Position numbers and translations under genes: made by a program. A model generated the notes under the pieces. That model saw only the letters and a list, made by a program, of their open reading frames with translations, searched no databases and was not told the origin of the DNA. Source: Clostridia bacterium (GTDB lineage: Bacteria; Bacillota; Clostridia; Christensenellales; Aristaeellaceae). Taken from it: a stretch of 32,289 nucleotides of DNA. This document shows positions 16,248 to 23,653 of the stretch, one piece after another (within the stretch, counting starts at the first letter, position 1; each line of letters starts with the position of its first letter). The stretch spans positions 1 through 32,289 of the forward strand of contig JAFRQX010000015.1 of assembly GCA_017428385.1 (NCBI GenBank), read 5' to 3'.

Positions 16248-16979
16248 ATGAGCAGACTGGGAGACCTGATCCGGACCGAGCGGATCCGGCAGAAACTGAC
16301 GCCGAAGCAGGTGGCGAAAAAGTGTGGTGTCAGTGAGAGCTATCTCATGGCCGTGGAAGCCGGTACGCGGATCATTGCGGATGACCAGGCACGGCGGATC
16401 CTGAAGAGCATCGGCCTGAAACAGCAGAATGAAGCGGAATTTACGCTGGATGATATTGCCGCCACCGTGGACCTGGCCCAGGTACAGCCCCGGATGGCCG
16501 CGGCGGTGCAGGCGAAAAAGCCTGTGAAGAAAGAAGCGGAGCTGGCGGCTTCCACAGAGGATGAAGGCGTGGCCGGTAGCGTCTGGCTGGACGCGCTGCA
16601 GAGCGTGCTCAAGCGGGTGCCGGTGATGAACGCGGTGATGAAGCCGGTCAGCTATCAGCTGGTTCCGGTGGAAAACGGCCGGATTGAGGGCGCGAATCCG
16701 GATAAGGTGTTCTTCTACCTGGCTCCGGACGACAGCATGCGCGGCTTCCGGATCCACAAGGGCGATATTGTGTTGACAGTACCGGCAAACAGTCCGGTGG
16801 ACGGCGCAATCATGCTGATGAACTACAATGAGCACCGCTACCTGCGCAAGATCAAGCTCCTGGACGACCGGAACGTGCTTCTCCAGTCCTATGACCGGCA
16901 GTATGAGGCGGAAACCGTTCCGATCAGTGAGATCGGCTTTATTTCCCGCTGCGTAAAGGTGACGTTTGAACTGGCATAA
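16248..16979 (+). CDS. XRE-family transcriptional regulator with S24/LexA-like C-terminal domain
   Basis: This 243-residue cytoplasmic DNA-binding protein has an N-terminal helix-turn-helix (about residues 5-60, with KLTPKQVAKKCGVSESYL). An Ala/Lys-rich linker (about 85-110) leads to a C-terminal S24-like domain. APDDSMRGFRIHKGDIVLTV matches the Ser-containing S24 motif (Ser163). Where LexA/CI-type proteins have the catalytic Lys (VKR/FKK), this protein has LRK, placing Arg200 at the catalytic position and Lys201 one residue late. Autocleavage may therefore be lost and the domain may act as a sensor or dimeriser. It lies just after the liv operon on the same strand, but its terminator and promoter suggest separate transcription. 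Its targets are unknown. Confidence 0.8.
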   Translation: MSRLGDLIRTERIRQKLTPKQVAKKCGVSESYLMAVEAGTRIIADDQARRILKSIGLKQQNEAEFTLDDIAATVDLAQVQPRMAAAVQAKKPVKKEAELAASTEDEGVAGSVWLDALQSVLKRVPVMNAVMKPVSYQLVPVENGRIEGANPDKVFFYLAPDDSMRGFRIHKGDIVLTVPANSPVDGAIMLMNYNEHRYLRKIKLLDDRNVLLQSYDRQYEAETVPISEIGFISRCVKVTFELA

Positions 16980-16984
16980 GACAA

Positions 16985-17022
16985 AAGGCTTCGGTAAATG
17001 AATACCGAAGCCTTATTGTTTT
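16985..17022 (+). terminator. Rho-independent terminator of the regulator gene
   Basis: A perfect 11-bp stem AAGGCTTCGGT / ACCGAAGCCTT with an 8-nt loop is followed by ATTGTTTT. Confidence 0.85.
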
Positions 17023-17023
17023 A

Positions 17024-17055
17024 GTCATCCCGAGCGAAGCCGAGGGATCTTGTAC
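17024..17055. repeat. GTCATCCCGAGCGAAGC-type short repeat
   Basis: GTCATCCCGAGCGAAGCC followed by GAGGGATCTTGTAC lies between the regulator terminator and the heptad arrays. From memory, this type of sequence recurs in intergenic regions of gut Clostridia. Only one full copy is in the window, so calling it a repeat relies on that recollection. Confidence 0.4.
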
Positions 17056-17056
17056 T

Positions 17057-17143
17057 AATTCATAATTCACAATTCATAATTCATAATGATATATGGTGGT
17101 AAGGCCAAAACAAATAATCATTATGCATTATGCATTGTGCATT
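17057..17143. repeat. Paired inverted heptad arrays (palindromic repeat element)
   Basis: The left array (17057-17091) reads AATTCAT, AATTCAC, AATTCAT, AATTCAT, AATGATA. The right array (17116-17143), on the minus strand, reads AATGCAC, AATGCAT, AATGCAT, AATGATT. The same unit order with T changed to G at position 4 of every right-arm core unit marks an inverted repeat whose arms were homogenised separately. A spacer of 24 bp separates them. It is the same architecture as the pair flanking the parS spacer. Confidence 0.75.
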
Positions 17144-17172
17144 GAGGATCTGAAATTCCATTTCAGATCCTC
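17144..17172. other. 12-bp inverted repeat across the DUF1015 stop codon
   Basis: GAGGATCTGAAA and TTTCAGATCCTC are perfect arms around a 5-nt loop. The right arm carries the last codons and stop of the DUF1015 gene on the minus strand, and the left arm touches the heptad array. No U tract follows on the minus strand, so a classic terminator is unlikely. Confidence 0.6.
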
Positions 17173-18419
17173 TTCGCTTCCATATAGAACCGCTTTTCGT
17201 CCGCTTCGCCCATGGAGAAGGTCTTTCGGGGCAGGACGCCCAGCTTTTCCACATCTTTGAAGAAGCTGTGCTTGTCGATATCCGGCAGCAGGAAACCGAC
17301 GGTCTCCGGCTTTGCGGCTAGGGCGCGCAGGGAACCTTCGCCGTGGATGAAGTCAATCCCCGCTTCCGGGTGCCGGGACAGGAAGCTGTCCAGGAACTTC
17401 TGGATGGTTTCGCAGGGAATTGCGCCTTCAGGGTTCAGCACCGCGACGGTTTCCTCGCCGTCCGCGGAGACGACGGTGAACCGGTGGTCGGAACCTTCCG
17501 CGGCCAGGCTCATGCCCTTTGCTTCGGCATAGGCTTTCCAGTCAGCCATGACGGCGGCCCGGGTGGTGCCGGTGACGATCCGGTAGATGGGCTCAAAGAG
17601 GAGCGCTTCATCATGGATGTTGACGATTTCGCACAGGGCATACCGGGCAGGATGGTTTTCGCGTTCCGCTTCGGTCAGGCTTTCCCGGATCTCGTTCCAG
17701 TAGGCCTTGGCGGTGGCGAGGCTGTGGTTGCCGTCGCCCACGGCAAGCAGCAGGGGATTTTCTCCCTTGGTGTCCATCAGGGCGTTCAGGCTCTGATCCA
17801 CCTGCGCCAGGGCTTCGGCGCTGTCCACGGCCCAGCCGGCCAGGTGGCCGCCGTTCATCATCAGGTCGAAGTCATAAACTTTCCGCAGGGAGGCCTTGGC
17901 TGCCTGCAGGGGCTCCAGCACCGTGCGGTCCGGATCGTCGATCAGGATCATGATATGGGTCAGTTCCACAGGCGCGCCCCGGCGGATCTTCAGCCGCGGA
18001 GGCAGACGGTCGGTGATGGTCTGTTCAGTCGGGCGGATCAGCGGCAGGGAACCCTTTTCAAAGGAATACTGCTCCAGGTCCACGGCGCAGACAAGGCCCA
18101 GCCGGGTGCCGGAGGCAATGGTCCGCTCGCACAGGATAAAGCCGGGGTTCACAGCAGGGGTCAGGAGACCCTGGGCCAGGTAGTCCGCCATGGTACGGTG
18201 GATCTGCGGGATCAGGGACTCGCTGTTTTTCAGGTTGTATTCCGGCAGGATCAGCCGGATGGCGGAAGGCGCGTCACCGGCAACGGCAAAGGCCTTTTCC
18301 CAGTATTCCGGTTCGGAGGTGTACTGGTCGCAGGCGATGCAGGCCCAGGTTTCCGGCTTTACGCCGGCGGCCGGGAGAAGGATCTGCGCGGGACGGATTC
18401 CGATTCGTTCAAAAGACAT
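17163..18419 (-). CDS. DUF1015 family protein
   Basis: The 418-residue protein is recognised as DUF1015 (COG4198-like) from the GDGNHSLATAKAYWNEI motif near the middle, the N-terminal RPAQILLPAAG with ACDQYTSEPEYW, and the LTHIMILIDDPDRT block. No signal peptide or membrane segment is seen, so it is probably cytosolic. The biochemical function of the family is not established. The ATG at 18419 is preceded by GAAAGGAAGAAG. Its 3' end sits in a hairpin that abuts a repeat element. Transcription appears to be monocistronic. Confidence 0.88.
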   Translation of the reverse strand: MSFERIGIRPAQILLPAAGVKPETWACIACDQYTSEPEYWEKAFAVAGDAPSAIRLILPEYNLKNSESLIPQIHRTMADYLAQGLLTPAVNPGFILCERTIASGTRLGLVCAVDLEQYSFEKGSLPLIRPTEQTITDRLPPRLKIRRGAPVELTHIMILIDDPDRTVLEPLQAAKASLRKVYDFDLMMNGGHLAGWAVDSAEALAQVDQSLNALMDTKGENPLLLAVGDGNHSLATAKAYWNEIRESLTEAERENHPARYALCEIVNIHDEALLFEPIYRIVTGTTRAAVMADWKAYAEAKGMSLAAEGSDHRFTVVSADGEETVAVLNPEGAIPCETIQKFLDSFLSRHPEAGIDFIHGEGSLRALAAKPETVGFLLPDIDKHSFFKDVEKLGVLPRKTFSMGEADEKRFYMEAKRI

Positions 18420-18457
18420 GGTCTTCTTCCTTTCAGGTCAGAATGTTATCAGACAGT

Positions 18458-18472
18458 CCGTATTATACTGTA
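18458..18472 (-). promoter_or_regulatory. Candidate -10 region of the DUF1015 gene
   Basis: On the minus strand two TATAAT hexamers lie upstream of the SD, about 16 bp apart. The more distal one is preceded by TGA, an extended -10. No good -35 was found, so the exact promoter is uncertain. Confidence 0.35.
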
Positions 18473-18510
18473 ACGCATTATATCACAGATGCTTTTACTT
18501 TGTTCTCAAT

Positions 18511-18539
18511 TAAAAATGCGGCTGCCGGTTGGCAGCCGC
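18511..18539 (-). terminator. Rho-independent terminator of the flavoprotein reductase gene
   Basis: On the minus strand a perfect 9-bp stem GCGGCTGCC / GGCAGCCGC with a 4-nt loop is followed by ATTTTTAATT. It lies 20 bp after the stop codon. Confidence 0.85.
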
Positions 18540-18558
18540 AAGGCTTTTTCTCTGAATA

Positions 18559-20439
18559 TTACTGGATGGAATCCGCGGCTTCCTGGCCGGCGATACGGCC
18601 GAAGACCACGAAGTCAGCCACAGCGTTGCCGCCCAGGCGGTTTCCGCCGTGGACACCGCCGGTGACTTCACCCGCGGCAAAGAGGCCGGGGATGATCTGT
18701 CCTTCGGTGTTCAGTACATGGGTCTGGGAATCAATCTTCAGACCGCCCATTGTGTGATGGATGCCGGCAGTCACCTTAACCGCATAGAAGGGAGCGGTGT
18801 CCAGGGGCTGGGCGAAACTGGTCCGGCCGAAGTCGGGATCGTTCTTTTCAGCTACATAGCCGTTCCACTTTTCCATGGTCGCGGCGAAGGCGTCGGCGGG
18901 AATGCCGAGTTCTCCGGCCAGGGCTTCATAGGTGTCGCCCTGCAGCATCAGGCCGCGGTTGATGTAGCCCTGGATAACGGAGGAAGCGTCCACCATCTTC
19001 TGGTCCACAACCAGCCAGCTGAAGGAGTCGGGCTGGGCGATTTCAGCGGCGGACACCACGTCACGTGTGCCGACTTCATCGATGAAGCGTTCACCGTTGG
19101 CATTGACCAGGATCGCGCCGTCGCCCCGCAGGCCTTCAGTGATCAGGGAAGCGGTATCAGCCTGCACGGTGGGGTGAATCTGGATCTGCTCCATATCCAC
19201 GGTGGCAGCGCCGATTTCAGTGGCCATCAGGATGCCCTGGCCCTGAATACCGGCGGCATTGGTGGTCATGAAACCGGCCAGGTCAGGCTTGTACTGCACA
19301 ACCATGTCCAGGTTGGCGCCGAAACCGCCGGTGGCCAGGATAACGGCCTTCGCGTTCACGGTCACCTTGTTTCCGGATTTACCCTGGGCTTCAACGCCGA
19401 CAACAGCGCCGGCTTCGTTGGTCAGCAGCTTGGTGGCGGTTACGTCAGTCAGCAGCGCCAGGTTGTCGCGGCCCTGGCAGGCAGCCTCCAGCAGCGGCAC
19501 GGTATAGGCGCCGACGGAAACAACCTTGCCTTCGTCATTGACGGGGCGGTGAATGCGCTTGACGGAAGCGCCGCCGAAGGCAGCCACGTTGTTCAGGTGG
19601 ATGCCGATGGAATCCAGATAATCAATGGCGGCAGCGCTGTTATTGACCAGCGTGTTCACCAGCTCCGGATCGTTCAGGCCCTTGCCGCCGATCAGGGTAT
19701 CGAGGGCAAAGAGCTCGGTGGAGTCGAAGTAGCCTTCGGGATTGGCCTGCCAGGCTTCCCACTGTTCCTTGACGGTGGCGGCCAGGGCGGTGATCGCCTC
19801 GTTGTCCGCATAGGCTTCCGCGGACTTCAGGGTCTTCTCGATACCGGCAGCTTCGTCAAAGGTGTTCACATCCTGATAGGCGGTCTTGGCAGCGTTCATA
19901 CCGCCGGTGGATTTGACGGAGTTGCCGCCCACAGCGGGCTGGCTTTCCAGCACGAGCACGCTCTTTCCGGCGTCAGAAACCGTCAGGGCGGCGGTCATGC
20001 CGGCGCCGCCGGCACCGATGATCACGACGTCCGTGTCGATGGTCGCGTCAACGGATTCCTCGCCGGCCATCTCACGCATATAGTCATCGGGGTTTACGCC
20101 CGCGTTTTCCAGTGCTGCGCGCATGGCGGCAATGACGGCTTCACGGGTGATTCCGGCGAAGGTGGCGCCGGTATAGGTGTCCACGATGCCGTTGTACTCC
20201 ACAAAAGCCAGGGGCCATTCGTTGATGATTTTGGAACCGATGCCTTCGGTTTCACCGTCGCCGGTGATCTGTACATCCTTGATGTCGGCACCGTCCAGGG
20301 TAACGGTAACGGTGATGTCTCCGCCGAAGCCCTGAACCGTAGCGGTTCCGGTGGTTTCGGTGGTGGTTTCAGCCATGACAGACGCGCAGCTCAAAACCAT
20401 GGCCAGCGCGGTCAGCAGGGCCAGCAGTCTTTTCTTCAT
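18559..20439 (-). CDS. Exported FMN/FAD-dependent reductase (fumarate reductase/flavocytochrome c family)
   Basis: The 626-residue product starts at the ATG at 20439, with AAGGAGGAAAATTTC upstream. It begins with a Sec signal peptide (MKKRLLALLTALAMVLSCAS then VMA-E). VLSC could act as an imperfect lipobox, or ASVMA as a signal peptidase I site. An FMN-binding domain follows (about 40-115) with DTYTGATFAG, the site where ApbE attaches FMN covalently to Thr. The FAD domain has VVIIGAGGAGMTAALTV and PAVGGNSVKSTGG. The C-terminal part has AGIHHTMGGLKID, GLFAAGEVTGGVHGG and NRLGGNAVADFV, as in fumarate, urocanate and related enoate reductases. No heme-binding CxxCH is present. It is probably an extracytoplasmic terminal reductase, with the acceptor unknown. 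No electron-donor subunit or apbE is in the window. Confidence 0.92.
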   Translation of the reverse strand: MKKRLLALLTALAMVLSCASVMAETTTETTGTATVQGFGGDITVTVTLDGADIKDVQITGDGETEGIGSKIINEWPLAFVEYNGIVDTYTGATFAGITREAVIAAMRAALENAGVNPDDYMREMAGEESVDATIDTDVVIIGAGGAGMTAALTVSDAGKSVLVLESQPAVGGNSVKSTGGMNAAKTAYQDVNTFDEAAGIEKTLKSAEAYADNEAITALAATVKEQWEAWQANPEGYFDSTELFALDTLIGGKGLNDPELVNTLVNNSAAAIDYLDSIGIHLNNVAAFGGASVKRIHRPVNDEGKVVSVGAYTVPLLEAACQGRDNLALLTDVTATKLLTNEAGAVVGVEAQGKSGNKVTVNAKAVILATGGFGANLDMVVQYKPDLAGFMTTNAAGIQGQGILMATEIGAATVDMEQIQIHPTVQADTASLITEGLRGDGAILVNANGERFIDEVGTRDVVSAAEIAQPDSFSWLVVDQKMVDASSVIQGYINRGLMLQGDTYEALAGELGIPADAFAATMEKWNGYVAEKNDPDFGRTSFAQPLDTAPFYAVKVTAGIHHTMGGLKIDSQTHVLNTEGQIIPGLFAAGEVTGGVHGGNRLGGNAVADFVVFGRIAGQEAADSIQ

Positions 20440-20493
20440 GAAATTTTCCTCCTTGTCCTCAGACAATTCTCATATAGTTGCTACCATAAATGA

Positions 20494-20522
20494 ATTATAC
20501 AACTCTAACTGTTGAGGGTCAA
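20494..20522 (-). promoter_or_regulatory. Promoter of the flavoprotein reductase gene
   Basis: On the minus strand, -35 TTGACC (20522-20517), a 17-bp spacer and a perfect -10 TATAAT (20499-20494). This is one of the strongest promoters in the window. It lies just after the tautomerase gene. Confidence 0.8.
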
Positions 20523-20541
20523 GAATACTACAGGTGATTTG

Positions 20542-20772
20542 TCAGTTGCAGGTATAGCCCGGCTTCACATACAGTTCCTGGCCGGCGGTCGTGATTTTCT
20601 GGTCCCAGACCTGGGCTTTCCAGTCTTCCTGGGGCACTTCACGGATGGTTACAGAAACGCTGGAGAGGTTACATCCCAGGGCGGCCGCGACGTCTTCCGC
20701 GATCTTTTCCGCGCACTTCTGCTTGACTTCCTCTGTTCTTCCGGGATAGCAGTTGATTTCAACATGGGGCAT
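20542..20772 (-). CDS. pptA: 4-oxalocrotonate tautomerase family protein, PptA-like
   Basis: This 76-residue cytosolic enzyme belongs to the tautomerase superfamily, whose N-terminal Pro (Pro2 here, exposed by Met removal) is the catalytic base. MPHVEINCYPG at the start, a central EVPQEDWKAQVWDQKI and the end VKPGYTCN match E. coli PptA (MPHIDIKCFP... KKPGYSMN) better than classical 4-OT. The SD AAAGGAGGAAG is strong. The gene follows the histidine phosphatase on the same strand and precedes the flavoreductase, which has its own promoter. The substrate is unknown. Confidence 0.85.
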   Translation of the reverse strand: MPHVEINCYPGRTEEVKQKCAEKIAEDVAAALGCNLSSVSVTIREVPQEDWKAQVWDQKITTAGQELYVKPGYTCN

Positions 20773-20801
20773 GGGCAGCTTCCTCCTTTGAATGGATGGT
20801 T

Positions 20802-21383
20802 TTATTGCGGGATAGTCTTTTCCACATGATTCAGCTCTTTGATGCCGAGCAGTTTTTCCCCTTCGAAAGTCAGTTCCGTGATATACGGCATCCAGCTGAC
20901 AATCCGGAGGAAATCCTGCAGGCCGAAGCTGCGGTTATAGTAATTCAGGATGGTGCTGAGGGCTGTTCCGTGGGTACCGATGACGACAGTCTGTCCGGCA
21001 TATTCCCGAAGCACGTCCCGCAGGGCTTCCATATTCCGTTCCTGTACGGAACCGAGACACTCGCCGTTTGCTTCCGCCCAGGAGAAATCCGCCCACCGTC
21101 TGGCCAGGGAGTCGGAGCTGAAGTCTCCGCATTGCCGTTCCCGGAACCGTTCGTCCGTCCGGATATCCATGTGCCGCAGTTCCGCCGTGGGACGGACGGT
21201 ATCCATGCTTCGCTTATAGGGACTGCTCAGGAAGGCGTCGATTTTCCGGTCGCGGAGGGTTTCTGCCACGATCTTCCGGTCTTCCAGACCCGCGTCTGAA
21301 AGGGGCCGGTTCCGGTCGTCGCTGCCGTACACGGATTGGGCATGGCGGACGAAGATGACGGTGGTGCGGGTTTCGGAATTCAT
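20802..21383 (-). CDS. Histidine phosphatase (phosphoglycerate mutase-like) family protein
   Basis: The 193-residue product has the phosphohistidine motif IFVRHAQS near the N-terminus (RHA in place of RHG), SSPYKRSMDTVRPTAE, ERQCGD with an acidic residue of the active site, and the second catalytic His in VVIGTHGTALSTIL. The ATG at 21383 lies 8 nt after the stop of the upstream DUF3267 gene, with GGAG inside that gene's end. Upstream in-frame ATGs lie within the neighbour and are less likely. The substrate (sugar phosphate, nucleotide or cofactor precursor) cannot be assigned. Confidence 0.88.
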   Translation of the reverse strand: MNSETRTTVIFVRHAQSVYGSDDRNRPLSDAGLEDRKIVAETLRDRKIDAFLSSPYKRSMDTVRPTAELRHMDIRTDERFRERQCGDFSSDSLARRWADFSWAEANGECLGSVQERNMEALRDVLREYAGQTVVIGTHGTALSTILNYYNRSFGLQDFLRIVSWMPYITELTFEGEKLLGIKELNHVEKTIPQ

Positions 21384-21391
21384 AATGCGGA

Positions 21392-21931
21392 TCAGCTCCG
21401 TTTCATACCGGTTTTGTAGTATCCCCTGCAAAACACGGAATCATTCGGTTTGAGCAGGATCAGCGGAGAATTGATGATATCGGAGGACGCGATAATCGCG
21501 TTGCTCCAGGCAATATACAGGAGCCAGGGCCGGCAGGTTCCTGTGTTCAGCAGCAGGAGAGCTGCCGGAACGACGGTCAGCATAAGGAGGGGCAGGGTCA
21601 TATAAAGCCAGAACCGGCCTTTGGACATTTTCGCATTGGTATTCATCCAGAAGAAGAGTCCGGAATGGCTCAGGTAAATATCCCCGATCCGGTAAATCAC
21701 CAGGATGTGCAGCAGTTCATGCACCAGGAAAACCAGTACAAAGACCGGAATCCGGAGCAAATAGGGAACCCCTTTCATTCCGCCGGTGACGAAAAACAGA
21801 ACAGTCAGCAGGGCCATCAGTCCGTAGGCGAAAAACATATAGTGTTTCCTGAACCAGTCGTTCCGGATGAAAGGCCGGTACTCATTGTAATCAATGTCAG
21901 CCTGGGGCGGAGTCTTAACCCAGTATATCAT
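21392..21931 (-). CDS. DUF3267 putative zinc metallopeptidase, integral membrane
   Basis: The 179-residue protein has at least four hydrophobic segments. A zincin motif HELLH sits inside a membrane segment (VFLVHELLHILVIY). A downstream IASSDIINSPLIL offers an Asp as a possible third metal ligand, as in site-2-protease-like or DUF3267 proteins. It is followed with 8-nt spacing by the histidine phosphatase and preceded by a NUDIX gene 31 bp upstream, so the three genes probably form one transcription unit. The peptidase role is by family only. Confidence 0.82.
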   Translation of the reverse strand: MIYWVKTPPQADIDYNEYRPFIRNDWFRKHYMFFAYGLMALLTVLFFVTGGMKGVPYLLRIPVFVLVFLVHELLHILVIYRIGDIYLSHSGLFFWMNTNAKMSKGRFWLYMTLPLLMLTVVPAALLLLNTGTCRPWLLYIAWSNAIIASSDIINSPLILLKPNDSVFCRGYYKTGMKRS

Positions 21932-21962
21932 TTGGCAAACGTCCTTTTCAGGTAAAAATCAG

Positions 21963-22508
21963 TCAGCTCCGGTAAAACTCGAGAGCGAACAGGATAGCCA
22001 GCATGGAAACGCCGCAATGGGTTTCGTTTTTCCGCAGCATTTCCCGTACCTGTTCCACAGGCATCCAGACCTTTGAGGCGACCTCATCCGTATCCCGGAT
22101 GCTGCCTTCCGTATCCACCCGGGCGGCAAACACATGGCAGAGGCAGTCTGACATGCCGTTGGCCGGATTCTGGGAGCAGAGGAAGGTCAGGTCCTTCAGG
22201 GTACAGCCGGTTTCTTCCATGGCTTCCCGGCGGGCCGCGTCTTCCTTGCTTTCACTGTCTTCGATCTTTCCGGCGGGGATTTCCCATTCCAGCCGGCCGA
22301 CAGTATATCTTTTTTCCCGGATCATCAGGATCTCATCTTTCTCATTGAAGATCACGATGCTGACAGCCTCTTTGGGATAATGGACCTGGTGGTATTTTTC
22401 GATAATATACCCGCTGGGCAGCCTCACCTTATCCGCATAAAGGCAGACATAGTCGCTTTCGTAGATGACATTCCGTTCCAGCCGTTCCGGAAGTTTGTTC
22501 TGATCCAT
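21963..22508 (-). CDS. NUDIX hydrolase, ADP-ribose pyrophosphatase-like
   Basis: The 181-residue cytosolic hydrolase acts on a nucleoside diphosphate-linked substrate. The Nudix box G-x5-E-x7-REUxEExGU is intact, from GKIEDSE to REAMEETGC. The flanks, with VSIVIFNEKDEILMIREKRY and LEWEIPAGK, resemble the ADP-ribose pyrophosphatase (NudF) branch. The SD GGAG lies seven bases before the ATG. It lies 28 bp after the EIIC-like gene on the same strand. Confidence 0.9.
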   Translation of the reverse strand: MDQNKLPERLERNVIYESDYVCLYADKVRLPSGYIIEKYHQVHYPKEAVSIVIFNEKDEILMIREKRYTVGRLEWEIPAGKIEDSESKEDAARREAMEETGCTLKDLTFLCSQNPANGMSDCLCHVFAARVDTEGSIRDTDEVASKVWMPVEQVREMLRKNETHCGVSMLAILFALEFYRS

Positions 22509-22536
22509 AGCGTTCTCCGTTTCAGGTTTGGGATTG

Positions 22537-23616
22537 TCAGAGTTTCAGGTCTCCGTCCTTCACCCATCCGGCTTTGCGGACAAGGGCGTGGATGGCCAGG
22601 GAGAGCACGGCGGGAAGCACCAGGCAGATGAGGATCAGGCCGAGCCAGTCCATTCCGGTGATGGCTTCCTTTGTGCCGGCGGCAATATCATTGAGCCAGC
22701 CGGTATAGACGCCCAGGGGACCCACCAGGCCGCAGGTGCCCATACCGGAAGAGATGGGAGCGCCGTTCATTTCCATCCGGAAGACGCAGGTGGCGATGGG
22801 ACCGGTGATGGCGGAGGCCAGGGTAGGCGCGATCCAGATCCGGGGATTCTTCACGATGTTACCCATCTGGAGCATGGAGGTGCCGAGCCCCTGGGAAACC
22901 AGGCCGCCGACTTTGTTTTCCTTAAAGGAGATGACCGCGAAGCCGATCATCTGCGCGCAGCAGCCGGCAACCGCCGCGCCGCCGGCCAGACCGGTCAGCA
23001 GCAGCGCCGCGCAGATGGCCGCGGAAGAAATGGGGAGTGTCAGGGCGACGCCCACGATTACGGAAACCAGGATACCCATCAGGAAGGGCTGCAGTTCGGT
23101 CGCCCACTTAATAACGTTGCCGATGGACATGGCAGCTTGACCGAGGGCAGGCGCAATCAGCCAGGACAGGAGCACGCCGACAGCAATGGTCACAAGGGGA
23201 GTCACCAGGATATCGATTTTGGTTTCCTTGGAGACGGCCTTGCCGAATTCAGCGGCGATGATGGCGATAAAGAGGACAGCCAGCGGTCCGCCGGCCCCGC
23301 CAAGCGTGTCAGCTGCAAAACCGACGGTTGTCATGGAGAAAAGCACCAGCGGAGGGCACTGCAGCGCGTAGCCGATGGCGATGGCCATAGCGGCTCCGCT
23401 CATGGCCTGGGGCAGGCTGGCAATCGTGTAGGTTTTTATACCGATCGTCGCTACAGGCTGATTCAGGAAATCAATATGCAGCTGCTGGGCAAAAGTATTA
23501 ATGATCGTACCGATCAGCAGGGAGCAGAACAAACCCTGTGCCATGGCGCCCAGGGCGTCAATGCCGTAGCGCTTCAGTGAGATGACGATGTTTTTCCTCT
23601 TCAGAAAGGCTTTCAT
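22537..23616 (-). CDS. PTS EIIC-like membrane protein (PTS_EIIC_2/PfoR family)
   Basis: The 359-residue protein has about nine hydrophobic segments, with blocks such as IGYALQCPPLVLFSM, TADTLGGAGGPLAVLF-like, FMGILVSVIVGVALTLPISS, SQGLGTSMLQMGNIVKNPR and GTCGLVGPLGVYTGW. I assign it to the stand-alone EIIC-like family that includes Clostridium PfoR. No EIIA, EIIB or HPr gene is nearby, so transport by the phosphotransferase route is unproven. The ATG at 23616 follows GGAGGAAGAAGA; an in-frame ATG upstream at 23637 is rejected because it precedes this SD. The promoter carries a large inverted repeat. Confidence 0.8.
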   Translation of the reverse strand: MKAFLKRKNIVISLKRYGIDALGAMAQGLFCSLLIGTIINTFAQQLHIDFLNQPVATIGIKTYTIASLPQAMSGAAMAIAIGYALQCPPLVLFSMTTVGFAADTLGGAGGPLAVLFIAIIAAEFGKAVSKETKIDILVTPLVTIAVGVLLSWLIAPALGQAAMSIGNVIKWATELQPFLMGILVSVIVGVALTLPISSAAICAALLLTGLAGGAAVAGCCAQMIGFAVISFKENKVGGLVSQGLGTSMLQMGNIVKNPRIWIAPTLASAITGPIATCVFRMEMNGAPISSGMGTCGLVGPLGVYTGWLNDIAAGTKEAITGMDWLGLILICLVLPAVLSLAIHALVRKAGWVKDGDLKL

Positions 23617-23653
23617 TCTTCTTCCTCCGTGACACAATCCTGTGCCGAAAATA

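Noticed and set aside
17057..17143. CRISPR array
   Set aside because: Units are only 7 bp with no unique spacers, and no cas gene is in the window.
17343..18473. 376-codon frame opposite the DUF1015 gene
   Set aside because: Antisense shadow; DUF1015 motifs on the other strand are unambiguous.
18649..20493. 614-codon open frame on the plus strand opposite the flavoprotein reductase
   Set aside because: Same cause: an antisense frame of a biased gene. It is Gly/His-rich with no motif and no convincing SD.
22528..23580. 350-codon frame on the plus strand opposite the EIIC-like gene
   Set aside because: The translation is His/Asp/Gly-rich without hydrophobic core, typical of the complement of a membrane protein gene.
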